Assembly (NCBI GenBank): GCA_943325195.2 | Contig: CALPON020000016.1 | Location: forward strand, 1 to 34,472 | DNA from: Sphingobacterium thalpophilum | GTDB taxonomy: Bacteria > Bacteroidota > Bacteroidia > B-17B0 > Aurantibacillaceae | Direction: 5' to 3' | Length of the DNA: 34,472 nucleotides | Part shown: piece after piece, positions 30,770-34,472 of the stretch | Position numbering within the stretch: the stretch's first letter is position 1 | How the letters are laid out: each line of letters starts with the position of its first letter | Position numbers and translations under genes: made by a program | The notes under the pieces: model-generated | What the model was told of the DNA's origin: nothing | The model's database searches: none | What the model saw: the letters and a program-made list of their open reading frames with translations, nothing else

Positions 30770-33490
30770 ATGGCAAAGATACTTAGAACGCTTGTCCTCT
30801 GTGCTTTGCTAACTTTTGTGGCAGGAGCTGCTGCACAAAAATCGCACGCGGATAAACTTTTTGACCGGGGTGCCTATTTTGAAGCGCTCCCCATATACAA
30901 AAAGGAGGCGAAAAATAAATCACCTGAACGCAGCCAGCATGCGCTCCTGAGGTTAGGCGAGTGCTATAAAGCGCTGTATGACTTCACCATGGCAGAAGTT
31001 TCCTACGCAAAAGCGCTGGAATTATCGCCTGAGATTCCGTCAGAGGTTTATCTGAAGTATGCTCAGATTCTAAAAATCAATGATAAATATGATCTCGCTG
31101 CAGAACAGTATTCGGCGTATTTGAAATTAAATCCGAAAGATCAGGCCGCCAGAAGGGCCAAGCGTTTTTGTACAGAAATTCAGACCAACATGAATCGTCC
31201 GGTTGAATACACCGTTACAAACGTACAGGCGATCAATACCAGTAATTCCGAATTTTCACCATACGTTTTCAAGAATAAATTATTATTCATTGCCGAACGT
31301 GCCCGCTTCGATTTTACTGGTTATGAGCGGAATGACTATAATGGCCAACCCTACCTAAATCTCTATGAAGCCCCTATTCAGGGGAATGTTGTAAAAAAGG
31401 AAAAACCATTTTCAAATGCTGTTAACTCTGAATATCATGACGGACCCGGCTGCCTCAGTGCTGATGGCACTACTTTATATTTTACGCGGGTGAGCTATGT
31501 TAACAAACGTAATTTTGTTAATCAGTCAAAGATTTACACGGCTGCCGGTACTGCAAAAAGTTGGAAAAAAATCAAACCGCTGGAATTGAGCAGTGACGAT
31601 TATTCCATTGCTCATCCTAGTATTAGCCAGGACAATAACACCCTCTATTTTACCAGTGATATGCCTGGTGGGTTTGGAGGTAAAGATATTTGGATGTGCA
31701 AACGGGAAGGCGATGGCTGGGAGGCTCCAATAAACCTGGGTCCCGATGTTAATACAACAGGCGATGAAATGTTTCCTTCCATTCGTCAGGATGGGGTTTT
31801 GTTTTTTAGTTCCGATGGATTGCCTGGTTATGGCGGTTTAGATGTTTTCAGTGCCCGTAAACTGGAAGGAAAATGGGTAATCGACCGAAATGAAGGACCC
31901 GGTATCAACAGTCGCTCAGACGATTTTGGAATTACTTTTCTGAATGACAGCACTGGTTATTTTTCCTCCAATCGCTTGGGTGGTAAGGGTAGTGATGATA
32001 TTTACAACTACCGATTCCATGCAAAAAAGCTGACTTCAGTTGACGGTACAGTACTCTTGAGTGAAAACATTGCCGATAAGGCAAAACAAAAAAAGGTGCT
32101 CCTACTCGATGAAAAAGGAAAGGTGTTGGATAGTACCTTCACCAATCAGAAAGGTTATTTTGAATTCCGAAACCTTGATCCAGATAAAAAATACATGACC
32201 TCCATTGAAGAGTCGGATCCTAGTTTGCAAAGTAAAGCCCGCTTCTATCTTGCCGCAAAGGACTCTACCATCCAAAGGGTCAGTGGAAAGTTTGAAGGCA
32301 ACCGTTTCGTATTTAAAAACCTACCTTATGAGCCTGGCGCCCTGCCTGAACTTACGCCAGACGGTAACCTTGTTCTATCAGGAACTGTATCTCAGGATGG
32401 AAAGAAACCGCTAAAAAACTTGAAGGTAAAGCTGGTTAACGAATTAGGGGAGGTGATGGAAGAAACAACCACCAATGAAAATGGTTCCTTTGCCTTTAGA
32501 AATATTCCAAGTGATAAGAATTATGTCGTTTCCATTGAGGAAGGGGATATTCAATTACCGGAAGGAACCAAGATTGTGCTCAGCAACCGTGCAGGTAAAG
32601 AAATCCGTTCCTTTTATAAAGCAAAGGAAAAGTTTGTCTTTAAAATTCTGGCGGCGGATAAAGCAGTGATTGAGGAAATGGAGTTGGAGGAAATGAGCCT
32701 TGCCATGGGTCTATACGGGTACATGTACGATCAGGATAAAAAACCGCTCGCTAACATTAGAGTAAAGGTCAAAGAAGAGAATGGGGGCGAGGAGGTCGAA
32801 TGGGTTACCGCGGACAATGGTAAGTTCACTTTCAAGAATCTCTCCACAGAAAAGAAATATATTTTTTCCGCAGATGAAAAGGATCCGCATCTAAAAGGTG
32901 TTCGCAAGATTTTTATTGCTGATGCCAAGGGACGTGTTTATAAAGTTGTGGAATTAGGTGTTAATGGAAAGTTTGAATTCAAAATTCTTGAAATCGATAA
33001 AAGTAGCATGGGTGAATTCGAGGTGAGTGATCCGTGGTTAAAACTCGGTGAATTGAAAAACGGCCGAAAGAAACCGCTGAAAGTAACCAAGGGCAAAGAG
33101 GAGGATGGAGAAAGCGAATTTGAAATGAGCATTACCATCGTTGAGAATATCCATTATCCCTTCGGCTCTTGGGAGCTTGATGAAGACGCTCGTGCTATTT
33201 TAGACAAGGCGGCGGATGCAATGAAGGATTATCCAAAACTCTTGATGGAAATTTCTTCGCATACCGACAGTCAATCCACCAACGAATTCAACTTGATGCT
33301 TTCCAACAAACGTGCACAGCGAGCAGTTGATTATGTTGTCAGCCGAGGCGTCGACCGAAAACGTCTGAAAGGTAAAGGGTATGGCGAAGCCAAATTATTA
33401 AATAATTGTGCAGATGGCGTTGATTGCACCGATGCAGAGCACATGGTTAACCGCCGTACTGAATTCAAGATCACCAAGCCAAGCAAATAA
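30770..33490 (+). CDS. TPR/PD40/OmpA envelope protein (PorE-like)
   Basis: A 906-residue exported protein (signal peptide MAKILRTLVLCALLTFVAGAAA). Domains: TPR helices (about 25-135, 'RSQHALLRLGECYKALYDFTMAEVSYAKALELSPEIP'), PD40 propeller repeats (about 160-430, 'ISQDNNTLYFTSDMPGGFGGKDIWMCKREG', 'DGVLFFSSDGLPGYGGLDVFSARK'), three related units of about 120 residues with carboxypeptidase-regulatory-like cores ('TNQKGYFEFRNL', 'TNENGSFAFRNI', 'TADNGKFTFKNL', about 430-780), and a C-terminal OmpA peptidoglycan-binding domain (about 783-906) with the Asp of ISSHTDSQ and the Arg of LSNKRAQ. PorE, a related protein of the gliding/T9SS apparatus, has the TPR-PD40-OmpA order. It probably anchors the upstream PorP/SprF protein to peptidoglycan. 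Last envelope gene of the operon. Confidence 0.9.
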   Translation: MAKILRTLVLCALLTFVAGAAAQKSHADKLFDRGAYFEALPIYKKEAKNKSPERSQHALLRLGECYKALYDFTMAEVSYAKALELSPEIPSEVYLKYAQILKINDKYDLAAEQYSAYLKLNPKDQAARRAKRFCTEIQTNMNRPVEYTVTNVQAINTSNSEFSPYVFKNKLLFIAERARFDFTGYERNDYNGQPYLNLYEAPIQGNVVKKEKPFSNAVNSEYHDGPGCLSADGTTLYFTRVSYVNKRNFVNQSKIYTAAGTAKSWKKIKPLELSSDDYSIAHPSISQDNNTLYFTSDMPGGFGGKDIWMCKREGDGWEAPINLGPDVNTTGDEMFPSIRQDGVLFFSSDGLPGYGGLDVFSARKLEGKWVIDRNEGPGINSRSDDFGITFLNDSTGYFSSNRLGGKGSDDIYNYRFHAKKLTSVDGTVLLSENIADKAKQKKVLLLDEKGKVLDSTFTNQKGYFEFRNLDPDKKYMTSIEESDPSLQSKARFYLAAKDSTIQRVSGKFEGNRFVFKNLPYEPGALPELTPDGNLVLSGTVSQDGKKPLKNLKVKLVNELGEVMEETTTNENGSFAFRNIPSDKNYVVSIEEGDIQLPEGTKIVLSNRAGKEIRSFYKAKEKFVFKILAADKAVIEEMELEEMSLAMGLYGYMYDQDKKPLANIRVKVKEENGGEEVEWVTADNGKFTFKNLSTEKKYIFSADEKDPHLKGVRKIFIADAKGRVYKVVELGVNGKFEFKILEIDKSSMGEFEVSDPWLKLGELKNGRKKPLKVTKGKEEDGESEFEMSITIVENIHYPFGSWELDEDARAILDKAADAMKDYPKLLMEISSHTDSQSTNEFNLMLSNKRAQRAVDYVVSRGVDRKRLKGKGYGEAKLLNNCADGVDCTDAEHMVNRRTEFKITKPSK

Positions 33491-33493
33491 TTT

Positions 33494-34472
33494 ATGAATA
33501 TTGTGCTGATTGACGATGAACAGAACTGGAAAAACTTACTCCCGTTCTGCTTTACGCGTCCCGTTTCCGAAATCCGAATCGGAATTCTAAACCTTCGGGA
33601 AAAATGGGAAACACTCCTTCAGGCCTCCTGCTCTTATCAAACACAGCTTTACCTGAGTCAAAAGTATGCACTTAAAGAAACAACTAATCAGATTGTTATT
33701 GCCTCCAATCTCTGCGCAGACCGTTCTCTTGCAAAAGTAATAAAGGCACTGCAGCCCGGTGAAGCCTTGTATTGGGGGGACCGCTTATTGGCCCTCAGGG
33801 GTTCAGTGGCAGATTTTCAGTCCGCACGGTTTCTAAAGAAAGTAGTCTTGACAGAAAAGGTTTTGATGCTTGAACAGGTTTATGATATCTTTCAAAAAAA
33901 TGCGGAGGCCTTAGCAGCAGATTACGAATCACTTACCACCGGACGGAGCTCGCAACCGCTTAGTCCTTCCGTTACCGTTGTTGGTAGCAGAGATTTAATT
34001 TTTCTGGAAGCAGGTGCTAAAGCTGAAGCCTGTGTTTTGAATACAACTGCTGGTCCGGTTTACATCGGAAAAGAGGCGGAGATAATGGAAGGTGCACTGG
34101 TAAGAGGACCCTTTGCTTTGTGCGAGCATAGTACATTAAAATTAGGCGCAAAGGTATACGGAGCCAGCACGGTAGGGCCACATAGCAAAGTAGGAGGGGA
34201 GCTGAGTAACAGTGTTATTTTCGGCTATAGTAATAAGGCACACGATGGTTTTCTGGGAAATTCTGTCCTTGGCGAATGGTGTAACCTTGGTGCAGACACC
34301 AATAACAGTAATCTGAAAAACAATTACGGTCCTGTAAAACTTTATAACTACGCGATGGGAAAATCGCTTAATACAGGACTTCAATTTTGCGGACTGATGA
34401 TGGGCGATCACTCCAAAGCGGGGATCAATACCATGTTTAATACAGGCACAGTGGTCGGCGTTGGCTGTAATA
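33494..34472 (+). CDS. GlmU-family putative sugar nucleotidyltransferase/acetyltransferase (partial, runs off the window)
   Basis: An open frame from ATG 33494 to the window end (326 codons, not in the ORF track because it has no stop). It begins 'MNIVLIDDEQNWKNLLPFCFTRPVSEIRIGILNLREKWETLL', the pattern of the Bacteroidota GlmU-like family (LPLTfTRPvadIRvGilTIrEKW), and its second half is a left-handed beta-helix of hexapeptide repeats ('AGPVYIGKEAEIMEGALVRGPFALCEHSTLKLGAKVYGASTVGPHSKVGGELSNSVIFGYSNK'), followed by 'GEWCNLGADTNNSNLKNNYG'. The family is expected to replace classical GlmU in UDP-GlcNAc synthesis, but activity is not shown here. It follows the PD40/OmpA gene after three bases, so it may be transcribed with the fibre operon. 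The C-terminal end is missing. Confidence 0.88.
   Translation, partial: MNIVLIDDEQNWKNLLPFCFTRPVSEIRIGILNLREKWETLLQASCSYQTQLYLSQKYALKETTNQIVIASNLCADRSLAKVIKALQPGEALYWGDRLLALRGSVADFQSARFLKKVVLTEKVLMLEQVYDIFQKNAEALAADYESLTTGRSSQPLSPSVTVVGSRDLIFLEAGAKAEACVLNTTAGPVYIGKEAEIMEGALVRGPFALCEHSTLKLGAKVYGASTVGPHSKVGGELSNSVIFGYSNKAHDGFLGNSVLGEWCNLGADTNNSNLKNNYGPVKLYNYAMGKSLNTGLQFCGLMMGDHSKAGINTMFNTGTVVGVGCN

Noticed and set aside
34142-34411. An 89-residue minus-strand ORF near the window end
   Set aside because: It is antisense to the open GlmU-family frame, which has clear hexapeptide repeats.

Overview
The window looks like chromosomal DNA of a Bacteroidota bacterium. The evidence is a type IX secretion (T9SS) repertoire: a type-A sorting domain on a subtilase, a gliding-associated type-B (CHU_C) C-terminus, a PorP/SprF-family protein and a PorE-like PD40/OmpA protein. 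Supporting signs are several matches to the Bacteroidota -7 promoter element TAnnTTTG, few recognisable Shine-Dalgarno sites, an alternative GlmU-family gene, and an atpD-atpC pair with a very short epsilon subunit. I cannot place it below phylum. I see no tRNA, rRNA, CRISPR array, insertion sequence or prophage gene.

Layout. 1-1570 (+): the 3' end of a probable pyrE, a SIMPL-domain secreted protein, an SRPBCC-fold protein and an MTH1187-type thiamine-binding protein, in a tight cluster. 1625-6483 (-): a large Asp-box (sortilin/VPS10-like) propeller protein translationally coupled to a LolA-like lipoprotein-carrier-fold protein, then an outer-membrane beta-barrel protein. 6637-8522 (+): an EamA transporter and a family 9 glycosyltransferase. 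8536-12672 (-): a 1378-residue T9SS subtilase with PKD, Ig-like and SprB-like repeats. 12980-15068 (+): a Ppx/GppA phosphatase overlapping an NtrC-type response regulator that has no DNA-binding domain, closed by a strong bidirectional terminator. 15130-18999 (-): ribF, a secreted leucine-rich-repeat protein and a TPR/PD40 protein. 19234-21061 (+): atpD-atpC and a terminator. 21377-22905 (+): an orphan histidine kinase and an unknown 117-residue protein. 22906-23562 (-): a beta-barrel-like protein. 23656-25752 (+): recG. 25753-26634: an 882-bp gap with one doubtful ORF. 26635-34472 (+): a tightly spaced run of a fibre-like repeat protein, a T9SS type-B cargo, a PorP/SprF protein, a TPR/PD40/OmpA protein and a truncated GlmU-family enzyme.

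How the genes fit together. The most coherent system is the right-hand operon (26635-33490). Its gene order suggests an exported surface fibre, a CTD-bearing T9SS cargo, a dedicated outer-membrane PorP/SprF partner and a peptidoglycan-binding OmpA anchor made as one unit. The parts belong to known families. The unusual element is the fibre protein, with about ten degenerate repeats of roughly 25 residues, and the gap upstream of it contains a small ORF that seems to echo the same repeat. The rest is mostly housekeeping (pyrE, ribF, atpDC, recG, glmU-like) interleaved with envelope proteins of unknown role.
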